From: PoT sp049331405
Lineage (GTDB): Bacteria > Planctomycetota > Planctomycetia > Isosphaerales > Isosphaeraceae
Assembly: GCF_049331405.1 (NCBI RefSeq)
Contig: NZ_CP186274.1
Location: 1,116,001-1,180,000 of the forward strand
Direction: 5' to 3'
DNA length: 64,000 bases
Shown one piece after another: positions 53,958 through 62,973 of this stretch. A program made the translations under genes and the position numbers. The notes beneath the pieces are model-generated. The model was not told the DNA's origin. It was given only the letters and a program-made list of their open reading frames with translations, and did not search any database. How positions within the stretch are numbered: position 1 is the stretch's first letter; each line of letters opens with the position of its first letter.

Positions 53958-54505
53958 GTTGGTCAATGGATCTTTCCCAACTTCCGATCGCACTCCCTAT
54001 CCCGCCATTGATGCCTCGCTGAAATGCGGGGCGTCGACGGGAATCCAGCCTCCCCGTCATCCCGCCTGATTTTCGGCACGGAATCAACGGTGTCAGTGCT
54101 TTCCGTCATCCTCACTGATATCATCACGAGGCTCGACGATCGTCCCTCGGGGTGGGCCGATCTTGGGGATAGGGTCGGAGAGGCCACTGGCGGCAGAATC
54201 CGGATTCCGTTAAGCTTCGATCTGTATTCGAGGCCAACGGGCGGAGAGCCTCGGCGCAGTCGCCGGCACGAGCCTGCCTCGATTGATGTCCATCCCCACG
54301 GCAAAACATCGCGCGCCTACCTGTTGTCCGGCTTCCGGGCACGGGGCGTGGCGAGGGGTTGTTTCTCGAGACCGGCGCTCTCTACGTCGCACGCTGCGGC
54401 GGCGGGGCCTTCCCATTTCTTTGCGAAGGCCTCGGCGTTCCGTGGATCCAGAGGGCCTTGGTTTCGATTTTGTTTCCGCCGCTTTGAGAGGAGCTTAGGC
54501 CCGTC
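53958..54505. other. Intergenic region before the RRM gene, no gene seen
   Basis: About 550 bp. Frames on both strands look random. RRM proteins of this kind can have long regulated leaders, but no specific structure was identified. Confidence 0.45.
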
Positions 54506-54802
54506 ATGATGATTTACGTCGGTAACTTGGATTATGCTGTCGAATCGGAGGAATTGCGGGCCTTGTTCGACCCGTTCGGTGCGGTGACTCTGGCCGAGGT
54601 GCAGGTCAAGTCGCGGACCGGCCAGTCGCGCGGGTTCGGGATGGTCGAGATGCCGAACGAGGCCGAGGCCAAGGCGGCGATCAGCGGCCTGAACGGTCGG
54701 CAGCACCGGGATCGCCCCTTGACCGTCAACGAGTCCCGTCCTCGTCGGACCGTGCGTGATCTCTACGCGGGCGGCGGTTGGTTCGGCGGCGGCGCCGGTT
54801 GA
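54506..54802 (+). CDS. Single-RRM RNA-binding protein (glycine-rich, cold-inducible type)
   Basis: A 98-aa protein consisting of one RNA recognition motif. RNP2 is IYVGNLDY near the N-terminus and RNP1 is RGFGMVEM about 40 residues later; the last strand ends RPLTVNESRP. A short Gly-rich tail (YAGGGWFGGGAG) follows, as in cyanobacterial Rbp proteins. It binds single-stranded RNA and probably acts as an RNA chaperone under stress or cold. Two ATG codons are adjacent (54506, 54509), with GAGGAG upstream. Confidence 0.95.
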   Translation: MMIYVGNLDYAVESEELRALFDPFGAVTLAEVQVKSRTGQSRGFGMVEMPNEAEAKAAISGLNGRQHRDRPLTVNESRPRRTVRDLYAGGGWFGGGAG

Positions 54803-55009
54803 GTAGATTCGTCGGATCGACGGCCCTGGCTGCCACGCACCAAAATGACTTGTGTCATCCAGGGTTGCGGATCATCGCGTTCCGTCGTAAGTTGATGGGA
54901 GATCGCGATGATCCCTCGGTCCGTGATGGCGAGTCGCCCCTCGTTTGAATCGCCTCACGCGGCTTGATCTACTCTCATCCCCTTCACGCCGCGGGGAGCG
55001 CCGTCATTC

Positions 55010-55840
55010 ATGTCTAAGGCCGAACGCGAACGTAATCTTGCGGTGTTCATCGACCTCGAGAACCTCGCGATGGGGTTCCAGAATCAGCGCAAGACCAAGT
55101 TCGACATCCAGAAGGTCCTCGAACGCCTCGTCGAGAAGGGCAAGCTGATCGTCAAGAAGGCGTACGCCGACTGGAACCGCTACCAGAACTACACAGCCCC
55201 CTTCCACGAAGCCGCGATCGAGCTGATCGAGATCCCCAAGCGAAGCCAGACCGGCAAGAATTCGGCCGACATCCGCCTCGTCGTCGACGCGATGGACCTG
55301 GCCTGGAGCAAGCCCCACGTCGATACGTTCGTCATCGTCTCGGGCGACTCCGACTTCTCGCCGCTCGTCTCCAAGCTCAAGGAGAACGGCAAGCACGTCA
55401 TCGGGCTGGGCATGAAGGGGTCGACCTCCGAGTTGCTCCGCGACAACTGCGACGAGTTCATCTACTACGAGGACCTCGAGCGCCAGGAGCAGGACGACCA
55501 GCAGCTCGCCACCAACCTCTACGCCGACATGCCCGAGCGCAAGCGTGAGGTGTACACGCTCCTGATCGAGGCATGCAACGCCCTCAGGCGAGAGAATCAC
55601 GAGGTGCTCTACGCCTCGATGATCAAGGACACGATGAAGCGGAAGAAGCCCTCCTTCGACGAGAGCTACTACGGCTACCGCAGCTTCACGCATCTGCTCG
55701 AAGAGGCCGACAACCACGCCCTCGTCGACATCGAGCGCAACCCGAAGAGCGGGACCTACGTGGTCACCCGGTTCGGCGAGCGCGACAAGGCGAAGGAGGC
55801 CGCCGATAAGCCCCGCCCGAATCCGTCCGCCAGGCGCTAG
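55010..55840 (+). CDS. NYN-domain protein with C-terminal LOTUS/OST-HTH-like region
   Basis: A 276-aa protein. The N-terminal NYN (PIN-like nuclease) domain has conserved acidic positions in NLAVFIDLENLAMGF, SADIRLVVDAMDLAW and TFVIVSGDSDFSPLVSKLKE, then GLGMKGSTSELL. The C-terminal region (about 175-255) is helical with REVYTLLIEACNALRRENHE and YGYRSFTHLLEEADNHALVD, which resembles the LOTUS/OST-HTH fold that often follows NYN. The family is expected to cleave or bind RNA in the cytoplasm. It is 200 bases after the RRM gene and 100 before a membrane TPR protein on the same strand. Confidence 0.9.
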   Translation: MSKAERERNLAVFIDLENLAMGFQNQRKTKFDIQKVLERLVEKGKLIVKKAYADWNRYQNYTAPFHEAAIELIEIPKRSQTGKNSADIRLVVDAMDLAWSKPHVDTFVIVSGDSDFSPLVSKLKENGKHVIGLGMKGSTSELLRDNCDEFIYYEDLERQEQDDQQLATNLYADMPERKREVYTLLIEACNALRRENHEVLYASMIKDTMKRKKPSFDESYYGYRSFTHLLEEADNHALVDIERNPKSGTYVVTRFGERDKAKEAADKPRPNPSARR

Positions 55841-55941
55841 CCGACGATCGGCGGGGCCTTCGCCTCGCCGACGACGCACCGCCTCCGCCACTTCCTCCCG
55901 AGTTCTCATCCCCAGTTCCGACCCCGAGGAGACTTGCTCAG

Positions 55942-57141
55942 ATGGTGGATCCCCTGGACGATCCCTGGTCGACTGAAGAGCCGTCGGTACCGTCTCACGA
56001 GGGGGCTACCCCGGAGGAAGAAGCCTTCGACTTCGGCCCGCTCGACGAGGACGAGGGAGCGATCGAGATCCCCGGCCTCGAGGAGACTCCCGCCGTCGCG
56101 CACACCCCCGAAACCCACGCCGAGCCGACCCCGGCCCCCGTGCCCGTGCCCGAGTGGGAACCGGAACCGGTCGCGACCCCGGCGCCGGCACCGGCACCTG
56201 CGCCGGCCCCCGCCGTCGCGAAGACGCCGCCGCCCCCGCCGGTCGCCGAGCCCGAAGGGGATGTCAAGCACCCGGCCTTCCCGATCATCATGGCGATGGT
56301 CCTGGCCTCGACCCTGATCGTGGCCTGGGTGGTCGACCAGAAGCCCGTGGCCGCGTCCGGCGATGAGAAGAAGCCGGTCGAGACGGCCTCGGCCCCGACG
56401 CCCGCCGAGACGCTGACCCCCGGCGAGCCCAAGCCGGCGACGCCCGTCGCCGCGGCCCCCGCGCACGCCCCGGCCCCGCCCGAGGTCGTTGAGGAGATCA
56501 AGTCGCTCCACGCCAAGCTCGAGAGCCTGACCGAGAGCCTGAAGACGTTGGAAACGACCGTCGCCGCCATCCCCAAGCCGGCCCCGGCCCCCGACCTCGC
56601 GCCGATCGAGGCCAGGATCAGCGAGCTCTCGAAGTCGACCGAGGCCTCGGCCGAACTCCCCAAGCAGGTCACTTCGCTCGGCGAACGCGTCGAGGGCGTG
56701 GACAAGTCGGTCGCCTCGCTCAACAACGACCTCGCCGCCTTGAAGGATCAGGTCACGAAGCTCACCGCCACGACCCCGGCCACTCCCCCGGCGACCGCCG
56801 AGGCGGCCTCGGCCGCGAATGCCGAGGCCGAGGCGGACGAGGCCGTCGCCAAGGGGGCGGACCTCTTCAAGGGGGGCAAGTACAAGGAGGCGAGCGAGCT
56901 TTTCCAGAAGCTCACCGAGACCTACCCCAACGACGCCCGCGTCTGGTACTACGCGGCCTTGAGCACGGGCCTGGCGACGAGCCAGTGGCAGGGCGAACCC
57001 CTCCGGATGGTCACGAAGGGGGCGGAGCGCGAGAAGGCCGGCACCCCCGACGCCGCCAAGATCAACTCCAGCTTCGATACCCTGAGCATCCCGTCCGCCA
57101 AGACCTGGCTGGACTACTATCGCAAGACCGCCAGGCGTTAA
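55942..57141 (+). CDS. Membrane protein: disordered N-terminus, one TM helix, coiled coil, TPR-like C-terminus (paralogue 1)
   Basis: A 399-aa protein. The first 110 residues are acidic and then Pro/Ala-rich. One membrane helix follows at about 113-131 (AFPIIMAMVLASTLIVAWVV). The next 150 residues include Pro/Ala-rich linkers and a coiled coil (EIKSLHAKLESLTESLKTLE, then RVEGVDKSVASLNNDLAALK). The C-terminal 100 residues form a TPR-like helical unit (ADLFKGGKYKEASELFQKLT, YPNDARVWYYAALSTGLATS). It should have a cytoplasmic N-terminus and an extracytoplasmic C-terminus. It is clearly related to the next gene, 57575-58936. GGAG precedes the ATG. Function unknown. Confidence 0.85.
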   Translation: MVDPLDDPWSTEEPSVPSHEGATPEEEAFDFGPLDEDEGAIEIPGLEETPAVAHTPETHAEPTPAPVPVPEWEPEPVATPAPAPAPAPAPAVAKTPPPPPVAEPEGDVKHPAFPIIMAMVLASTLIVAWVVDQKPVAASGDEKKPVETASAPTPAETLTPGEPKPATPVAAAPAHAPAPPEVVEEIKSLHAKLESLTESLKTLETTVAAIPKPAPAPDLAPIEARISELSKSTEASAELPKQVTSLGERVEGVDKSVASLNNDLAALKDQVTKLTATTPATPPATAEAASAANAEAEADEAVAKGADLFKGGKYKEASELFQKLTETYPNDARVWYYAALSTGLATSQWQGEPLRMVTKGAEREKAGTPDAAKINSSFDTLSIPSAKTWLDYYRKTARR

Positions 57142-57337
57142 GGCCTGGCCAAAAAAGTCGGGCCGACCGCGGCCCACCTCGGAGTCTCCTGGACGGGTGG
57201 GGCTTTCCCCTCGAGACCCCCCCGCACATCGCGACGACTCTCGCCCGCGAGCGACGGAGCCTCGCCGAGGCGACCTCGCTTGAGCCTTCGGGGCATCGGT
57301 GATACAAGGACGTTGAGGGCTAGCGGCCCACGGATTG

Positions 57338-57374
57338 CCCCGGCTCGGCCTTAAATCAGGCCGGGCCGGGGTTT
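57338..57374 (+). terminator. Terminator hairpin after paralogue 1
   Basis: CCCCGGCTCGGCCT pairs with AGGCCGGGCCGGGG (13 of 14, the other a G-T type pair) around six bases and is followed by TTT. Confidence 0.65.
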
Positions 57375-57431
57375 CAACTGTCGCCCGGCTCGTTGATGCG
57401 ACGCGTCGTTGGTCCGGTCGGCCTTTGCATC

Positions 57432-57467
57432 GGCCCCGATCGAGGGGATGCTTCATCGATCGGGGCC
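57432..57467. terminator. Perfect hairpin upstream of paralogue 2
   Basis: GGCCCCGATCGA and TCGATCGGGGCC form a perfect 12-bp stem around a 12-base loop, followed by TTGAGG. It may be a second terminator or a leader structure of the downstream gene. Confidence 0.5.
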
Positions 57468-57574
57468 TTGAGGCGATCCGAACGGCCGTCGACGTCGCGA
57501 GATCGGGGCATGGCGACGAAGCCGTGATTCGCGGCCCTCGGGAATCATGCTCTCGCGTTCAGGAGTCTGTTCAT

Positions 57575-58936
57575 ATGATCCTCGACGAGCGCCGAAGTGA
57601 TGAAGGCGGGAGCCATCCCTACAACAGTACGGAGGCGGCGAGCACATCGGCGGCCAATCCCCTCCATCTCGCGCTAGCGGAGCTCCAGGGCGAGTTCGTG
57701 ACATCCGAGCCGCCCTCGACGACAGGCTCGACTCCGTCCCAGGCGCCTCGGGGCCTCGAGGCGAGCTCGACGGCGACGGCCGTCGCGACCGCGGCGCAGG
57801 ATGAGGCCCGGCCGACGCCGCCGAGCCGGGTCGAGGCGGTTCCCGACGCGGATTTCGAGGATTCGTCCTACGCGGCCCAGGACGACGCGGCGGACGACCG
57901 GCAGAGGGCGCCCATCCTCTTCGGGCAGCCGGCTCGGACCTCGCCCGGCATCGGTATGTTGATCGGCCTGGCGTTCGCCTCGACCATCTTCGGCATCGTG
58001 GGCGCCTGGCTCTACAGCATGGCCACGGGCACGGCGGCCGCGACGCCCGCCAAGGCCTCGGCGTGGCCCGAGGACGACCGCGCCGCCGATGGGAAGGACC
58101 TCTCCCCATTCTCGGAGAAGTCCAAGGTGGCGATACTCAGCACGGACGTCGAGTCCCTGAAATCGATGGTCAGCGGGTTCTCCGACCGCCTCGACGACGT
58201 CCAGAAGCGGCTCGGCGACCTCCCGCAGGGCTCCTCGACACCCTCGCCCGACCTGACGCCGCTGCAACGCCAGGTGGACGAACTCGGCAGGGCGACCCGG
58301 GGCATCTCCGTGGTCTCGGAGGACCTGTCTAAGCTGTCGGCCCGGCTCGACGCCGTCGAGAAGGCGCAGAAGGCTTCCAGGACCGAGTCGGCCAAGGCGG
58401 CCGGTCATGACGGCCCCGCGATCGAGTCCCCGAGGACGAACGCCCCGGCGAACTCGACCCCGCCCGCGAACACCGCTGCCGCGACGCCATCCTCGGCCCC
58501 GGCCCCGAACGCCGGCACGACCCCGAATGGGACGATGGTCGCGAGCCCCTCGACGGCCGAGGCTGAACCGCGCGAGACCTCGCCCCCCGCGATCCAGCCG
58601 ATCGACGAGGAGGGGGATCCGATCACCCGCGCCGCCAACCTGTTCAGGCAGGGCAAATATGAGGAGGCGTTGACGGCCTTCACCGCGCTCCAGAAGGCTA
58701 CCCCCGACGACGCCAGGGTCTGGTACTTCTCGGCCCTGAGCCGCGGATTCGCGAAGAAACAATGGACCGGCGACACCCTCAAGTTGGTCCAGAAGGGCGT
58801 CGTCAGCGAGAAGGCCGGAAAACCGCCGAAGGCCGAGATCGACGCCGCCTTCCGCAACCTCTCGGGCGAGAACGTGAAGAACGACAACGGGAGGAAGTGG
58901 CTCGAGTTCTATCGGGATCAGGCGAAAGCCCAGTGA
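57575..58936 (+). CDS. Membrane protein: disordered N-terminus, one TM helix, coiled coil, TPR-like C-terminus (paralogue 2)
   Basis: A 453-aa protein with the same plan as paralogue 1: an acidic, Ser/Thr/Ala-rich N-terminus, one membrane helix at about 127-148 (SPGIGMLIGLAFASTIFGIV), a coiled coil (VESLKSMVSGFSDRLDDVQK), a Pro/Ala linker and a C-terminal TPR-like unit. The C-terminus aligns closely with paralogue 1: AANLFRQGKYEEALTAFTAL, TPDDARVWYFSALSRGFAKK and GRKWLEFYRDQAK. AGGAG lies nine bases before the ATG at 57575; the open frame extends to 57335 but crosses both hairpins. Function unknown. Confidence 0.85.
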   Translation: MILDERRSDEGGSHPYNSTEAASTSAANPLHLALAELQGEFVTSEPPSTTGSTPSQAPRGLEASSTATAVATAAQDEARPTPPSRVEAVPDADFEDSSYAAQDDAADDRQRAPILFGQPARTSPGIGMLIGLAFASTIFGIVGAWLYSMATGTAAATPAKASAWPEDDRAADGKDLSPFSEKSKVAILSTDVESLKSMVSGFSDRLDDVQKRLGDLPQGSSTPSPDLTPLQRQVDELGRATRGISVVSEDLSKLSARLDAVEKAQKASRTESAKAAGHDGPAIESPRTNAPANSTPPANTAAATPSSAPAPNAGTTPNGTMVASPSTAEAEPRETSPPAIQPIDEEGDPITRAANLFRQGKYEEALTAFTALQKATPDDARVWYFSALSRGFAKKQWTGDTLKLVQKGVVSEKAGKPPKAEIDAAFRNLSGENVKNDNGRKWLEFYRDQAKAQ

Positions 58937-59099
58937 CCGCGACGCCCGCCCGTTCCATCGGGATGTATCCTCGGGCCATCCCTCGGATTCGAACGTCGGT
59001 ATAATGAGACGAGGGGTGATCGATCGACTCGCTCGCCCGGCTCATTCGGGGCTCGCGCCCGGTCGGACGCGGGCCGGCACGGAGAGGGGACGAACCGCG

Positions 59100-59507
59100 A
59101 TGGCCTCCAGGATCGACAAGACCGAGGACGAGTGGCGCCAGGAACTCACCCCCGAGCAGTTCCGCATCCTGCGCGAGAAGGGGACCGAGCGCGCCTTCAC
59201 CGGGAAGTACTGGGACACCAAGACCCCCGGTAAGTATCTCTGTGCCGGCTGCGGGCAGGAGCTCTTCGACTCCGAGGTGAAGTTCGACTCGGGCTGCGGC
59301 TGGCCGAGCTTCTACCAGCCGCTCGAGGCGTCGGCCATCGACGAGCACCAGGACCGGACCTACGGCATGCTGCGGACCGAGGTCACCTGCAGCCGCTGCG
59401 GCGGGCACCTCGGCCACGTCTTCAATGACGGCCCGCGCCCGACCGGGCTCCGCTACTGCATCAACTCGGCCTCGGTCGAGCTCGAACCGAAGGCGAAATC
59501 GAGCTGA
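59100..59507 (+). CDS. msrB: Peptide-methionine (R)-S-oxide reductase MsrB
   Basis: A 135-aa cytoplasmic protein with the complete MsrB pattern: ERAFTGKYWDTKTPGKYLCA, the structural zinc pairs CAGC and CSRC, SGCGWPSFYQPL, GGHLGHVFNDGPRPTGLRYC with the catalytic Cys in RYCINSAS. It repairs oxidised methionine. GGAGAGGGGA precedes the ATG. It lies 56 bases before an NtrC-type regulator on the same strand. Confidence 0.97.
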   Translation: MASRIDKTEDEWRQELTPEQFRILREKGTERAFTGKYWDTKTPGKYLCAGCGQELFDSEVKFDSGCGWPSFYQPLEASAIDEHQDRTYGMLRTEVTCSRCGGHLGHVFNDGPRPTGLRYCINSASVELEPKAKSS

Positions 59508-59563
59508 TCTGAACCGAGCCGAGCCGACCTCGGCGCCAAGGCGTTATTGGACCCATCGCAGTC

Positions 59564-60907
59564 ATGCGCATCCTGGTCGTGGACGATGAGCCGAATATCC
59601 GGAAGACCTTGCGCGTCGCCCTGGAGGCGATGGGGCACGAGGTCGGGGAGGCGGCATCCGCCCTGGATGCGCTCCGGGACGTGGAGCGTCGGCCGTCGGA
59701 TGTGGCCCTGGTCGACCTCCGGCTCGGCCAGGATTCGGGCCTGAGCCTGCTCGAGTCGCTCTTGCTCCAGAGCCCTCGCCTCGCCGTCGTCATCATCACG
59801 GCGCACGCGAGCGTCGACACGGCGGTCGAGGCCATGCGCCTCGGGGCCTTCGACTACCTCCCCAAGCCGTTCACCCCGGCCCAGGTGCGTGCGGTCCTCG
59901 AGCGGGTTCAGCGCGTCCGTGGACTCCGGGCGAGGATCGCCGGGCTGGAGGATCAGGTCCGGGTCGAGGTGCCCGAGGTCGACCTCGAGTCCGACGATCC
60001 CGAGGTGTGCCGGGTGCTCGACCTCGCCAGGCGGGTCGCCCCCACGTCGGCGGCTGTCTTGATCCGAGGCGAGAACGGGACGGGCAAGGGGGTACTGGCC
60101 CGGACCCTGCACCAGTGGAGCAACCGCGCCTCGGGCCCGTTCGTCACCGTGAGCTGCCCGAGCCTGAGCGCCGAGCTGCTCGAGAGCGACCTCTTCGGCC
60201 ACGCCCGGGGGGCCTTCACGGGGGCGATTCGCGACGCCTCGGGAAAGGTCGCCGCCGCCGAGGGGGGGACCCTCTTCCTCGACGAGATCGGCGACCTCCC
60301 GCCGCCGCTCCAGCCCAAGCTGCTCCGCTTCCTGCAGGAGCGCTGCTATGAGCGAGTCGGGGAAACCAAGACGAGGCAGGCCGACGTCCGCCTCATCGCC
60401 GCCACGAACCGGGACCTGGAGCAGGCCGTCGCCGCCGGGACGTTCCGCGAGGACCTCTTCTATCGCCTCAACGTGGTGGAAGTGACCCTGCCTCCCTTGC
60501 GCCGACGCTCCGACGTCGCCGATCGCGCGGCACACCTCTTGCGGTTCTTCGGCCGGCAGACCTCGCGAAAGCTGACCGGCTTCACGGCGGAGGCCCTTGA
60601 GGCCCTGAAGCGGCATCCGTGGCCCGGGAACCTGCGCGAGCTCCGCAACGCCGTGGAGCGCGCCGCGATCCTGGCCGAGGGGCCCGAGGTCGGCCTGGCG
60701 GACCTGCCCGAGCGGATCGCCGTCGCCCAGACGCCTGGCGCCGTCGAAGGTGCGCCCGAGGTCGGGGGCTCCCTCACGCTCGAGGAGCTGGAGATCGCCC
60801 ACATCCGCCGCGTCCTGGCTCGTGCGTCGAGCCTCGACGCCGCGGCGAAGACCCTCGGCATCGACCCGAGCACCCTCTACCGCAAGCGGAAGCAGTACGG
60901 ACTCTGA
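59564..60907 (+). CDS. NtrC-family sigma-54-dependent response regulator
   Basis: A 447-aa protein with three domains. The receiver has DDEPNIRKTL, the phospho-Asp in VALVDLRLGQDSG and KPF. The AAA+ domain has Walker A GENGTGKG, the sigma-54 contact loop GAFTGA in GHARGAFTGAIRD, Walker B TLFLDEIGDLPP and an arginine finger region VRLIAATNRDLEQAVAAGTF. A Fis-type helix-turn-helix closes it (LDAAAKTLGIDPSTLYRKRK). It activates sigma-54 promoters upon phosphorylation. No histidine kinase is adjacent. Confidence 0.96.
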   Translation: MRILVVDDEPNIRKTLRVALEAMGHEVGEAASALDALRDVERRPSDVALVDLRLGQDSGLSLLESLLLQSPRLAVVIITAHASVDTAVEAMRLGAFDYLPKPFTPAQVRAVLERVQRVRGLRARIAGLEDQVRVEVPEVDLESDDPEVCRVLDLARRVAPTSAAVLIRGENGTGKGVLARTLHQWSNRASGPFVTVSCPSLSAELLESDLFGHARGAFTGAIRDASGKVAAAEGGTLFLDEIGDLPPPLQPKLLRFLQERCYERVGETKTRQADVRLIAATNRDLEQAVAAGTFREDLFYRLNVVEVTLPPLRRRSDVADRAAHLLRFFGRQTSRKLTGFTAEALEALKRHPWPGNLRELRNAVERAAILAEGPEVGLADLPERIAVAQTPGAVEGAPEVGGSLTLEELEIAHIRRVLARASSLDAAAKTLGIDPSTLYRKRKQYGL

Positions 60908-60938
60908 GCCCGAGCTACCTCGACGGCGGCACCTCGCA

Positions 60939-61850
60939 GTGAAAGTCTTCTCGAGCGATCAATTCAAGATCCTCTTGCCCGACGGCCACACCTTCCCGCA
61001 AGAGAAGTACGAGCGCCTGCGGATCCGCGTCGAGCGGAGCGGCCTCGTCGCGCCCGGCGACCTCTTCTCGCCGAAGGCCGTGACCGACACCGAGCTACTC
61101 CGCGTCCACGACCCGGGCTACATCGCCAGGGTCTCCGAAGGGGGCCTCTCCGACGAGGAGGTTCGCGCAATCGGCCTGCCCTGGTCCCCCTCGCTCGTTG
61201 AACGAGCCCGACGCTCCTGCGCGGCGACGGTCTCGGCCTGCCGCTGGGCCCTGGATGAAGGGCTCGCGCTCAACCTGGCCGGCGGCACCCATCACGCCTT
61301 CAGGGATCGAGGGGCCGGCTACTGCCTCTTCAACGACGCCGCCGTCGCCGCCCGCGCGATGCAGTCGGAAGGGCGGGCGCGACGGATCCTGATCGTCGAT
61401 TGCGACGTGCATCAGGGAGACGGGACCGCCTCGGTCCTCGCCGAAGACCCGACGGTCTTCACCTTCTCCATGCACGGGGCGAAGAATTACCCCTTGCGCA
61501 AGCAGCGGAGCGACCTCGACATCGAGCTCGACGACTTCACCGAGGACGCCCGCTATCTCGACGAGCTCCGGCGAGGGCTCGACGAGGCTCTCGCACGATC
61601 CGAGGCCGACCTGGTCATCTACCTGGCCGGCGCGGATCCATATGAAGGGGATCGGCTTGGGCGGCTCCGCCTGACCAAGCCCGGCCTGGCGGCCCGGGAC
61701 CGCCACGTGCTCGAGACCTGCCGGGCTGCCAGGCTCCCCGTCGCGGTCACGATGGCCGGGGGGTACGCCCGCCGGATCGACGACACCGTCGACATCCATC
61801 TCCAGACCGTCGCCGAGGCCGCTCGACTGGCCCCGGGCTGGCCCCCCTGA
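60939..61850 (+). CDS. Histone deacetylase superfamily protein
   Basis: A 303-aa zinc hydrolase of the HDAC/AcuC/acetylpolyamine group. The active-site pieces are NLAGGTHHAFRDRGAGYCLF (catalytic His pair), ILIVDCDVHQGDGTA (zinc Asp-x-His), YLAGADPYEGDRLGRL (zinc Asp) and VAVTMAGGYARR. It may remove acyl groups from proteins, polyamines or small molecules. Translation is taken from GTG at 60939, 31 bases after the NtrC stop, so the two are likely co-transcribed. Confidence 0.92.
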   Translation: MKVFSSDQFKILLPDGHTFPQEKYERLRIRVERSGLVAPGDLFSPKAVTDTELLRVHDPGYIARVSEGGLSDEEVRAIGLPWSPSLVERARRSCAATVSACRWALDEGLALNLAGGTHHAFRDRGAGYCLFNDAAVAARAMQSEGRARRILIVDCDVHQGDGTASVLAEDPTVFTFSMHGAKNYPLRKQRSDLDIELDDFTEDARYLDELRRGLDEALARSEADLVIYLAGADPYEGDRLGRLRLTKPGLAARDRHVLETCRAARLPVAVTMAGGYARRIDDTVDIHLQTVAEAARLAPGWPP

Positions 61851-61878
61851 CGGGTGGGTCGGGGGGCGGTTCCGCGAA

Positions 61879-62457
61879 TCAACCGAAGTAGGCGGGGGCG
61901 TTGCCGGGCTTCCACTTGATGTTACAGCCGATGCTCGGCTTCTGCGATTCGGAGACGGCCTGGCCGGCGAGGACGGCGTCGAGCGCCGCGCGGAGGTCGC
62001 GGCCGGTCACCGGGGTCCCGTTGCCCGGCCGGCTGTCGTCGAGTTGGCCGCGGTAGACGAGGCGCCGATCGGCATCGAAGACGTAGAAGTCGGGCGTGCA
62101 GGCCGCCTGGTAGGCCTTGGCCACGTCCTGGGTTTCATCATAGAGGTAGGGGAAGACGTACCCGGCGTCGGCCTTTTCCTTCGCCATCAGCTCGGGGCTG
62201 TCGTCCGGATAGCCGGCGACGTCATTGGCGCTGATGCCGACGATCGCCACCCCCTTCGCCTGGTAATCCTTGCTGAGCTGGGCCAGCTCCTGCCGGACGT
62301 GCTTCACGTAGGGGCAGTGGTTGCAGATGAACGCCACGAGCAGCGCCGGGCTCCCCTTGAAGTCGTCGAGGCCGACCGATTTGCCCTCGGTGTCGGGGAG
62401 CTGGAAGCCTGGGGCCTTCGATCCGAGCGGCAGCATCGTGGATGGCGTGAGCGCCAT
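61879..62457 (-). CDS. Thioredoxin-like AhpC/TSA-family protein
   Basis: A 192-aa protein with a thioredoxin fold: LGSKAPGFQLPDTEGKSVGL, ALLVAFICNHCPYVKHVRQE with a Cys-x-x-Cys pair (CNHC), and YQAACTPDFYVFDADRRLVY containing the cis-Pro. The pattern CNHCPYVKH defines a common family of uncharacterised thiol proteins. No signal peptide is seen from the ATG at 62457, which is preceded by AGGAG. It is convergent with the deacetylase gene, 28 bases apart. Confidence 0.92.
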   Translation of the reverse strand: MALTPSTMLPLGSKAPGFQLPDTEGKSVGLDDFKGSPALLVAFICNHCPYVKHVRQELAQLSKDYQAKGVAIVGISANDVAGYPDDSPELMAKEKADAGYVFPYLYDETQDVAKAYQAACTPDFYVFDADRRLVYRGQLDDSRPGNGTPVTGRDLRAALDAVLAGQAVSESQKPSIGCNIKWKPGNAPAYFG

Positions 62458-62973
62458 GGGTGGACTCCTGGGAAAATTTCTCGACAAGTCTGCAGGAATA
62501 TGGTTGCTCGCCACCGAGGATACCGCGAACGAGCCGAGATGGAAGTCAACCCATCGGATTCCCCCCGCTGTTACCAAAGCTGCTCCAAGTTGACCGATTT
62601 AAGCATGCGCGATGGAGAATTCTCGAGAATCGGCGTTCGCATTCCGGAAGGGTCGTACCCGAGATAGTCTGTAAGGCGAAATCGCGTGCGGATCGCTGCG
62701 TTTTTGTTGGCGCCTCGATTCTCCTGGCACGGCAATTGAATGGAGTCGGAGGGCGATTGGTGCAACGCAATGCATCTAAGTGTCTTGGAATTGCGCGGAA
62801 GATTTCAAAGCGCAAGTTTCAATAGACGCGATGATGGGAGTAACCCGATGGAATTTGGGCATTTGAAGACGATGCCCCGATCCCGCAGGGCCAGGATAGG
62901 GAGTGCTATTCGAGAGTCTGGTCTGTTAGGTTTGTCCAACGGCATGTCGAACCCAGGGGAATGCGTCCCGGCC
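62458..62973. other. Divergent intergenic region upstream of the phytochrome gene, no gene seen
   Basis: About 500 bp, less GC-rich than the flanking genes, with no convincing open frame. TGGCACG-GCAA-TTGAA at 62725-62740 is close to a sigma-54 promoter but lacks the -12 GC. Confidence 0.5.

Larger units (their letters stand above)
57142..57574. other. Gap between the two paralogous membrane-protein genes, with two hairpins
   Basis: About 430 bp with no convincing gene. It holds a terminator at 57338-57374 and a second perfect hairpin at 57432-57467, so the two paralogues are probably separate transcription units. Confidence 0.55.

Noticed and set aside
62725..62740. Sigma-54 promoter-like TGGCACG-N4-TTGAA upstream of the phytochrome gene
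   Set aside because: The -24 part fits, but the essential -12 GC is GA; a single near match in 64 kb is expected by chance.
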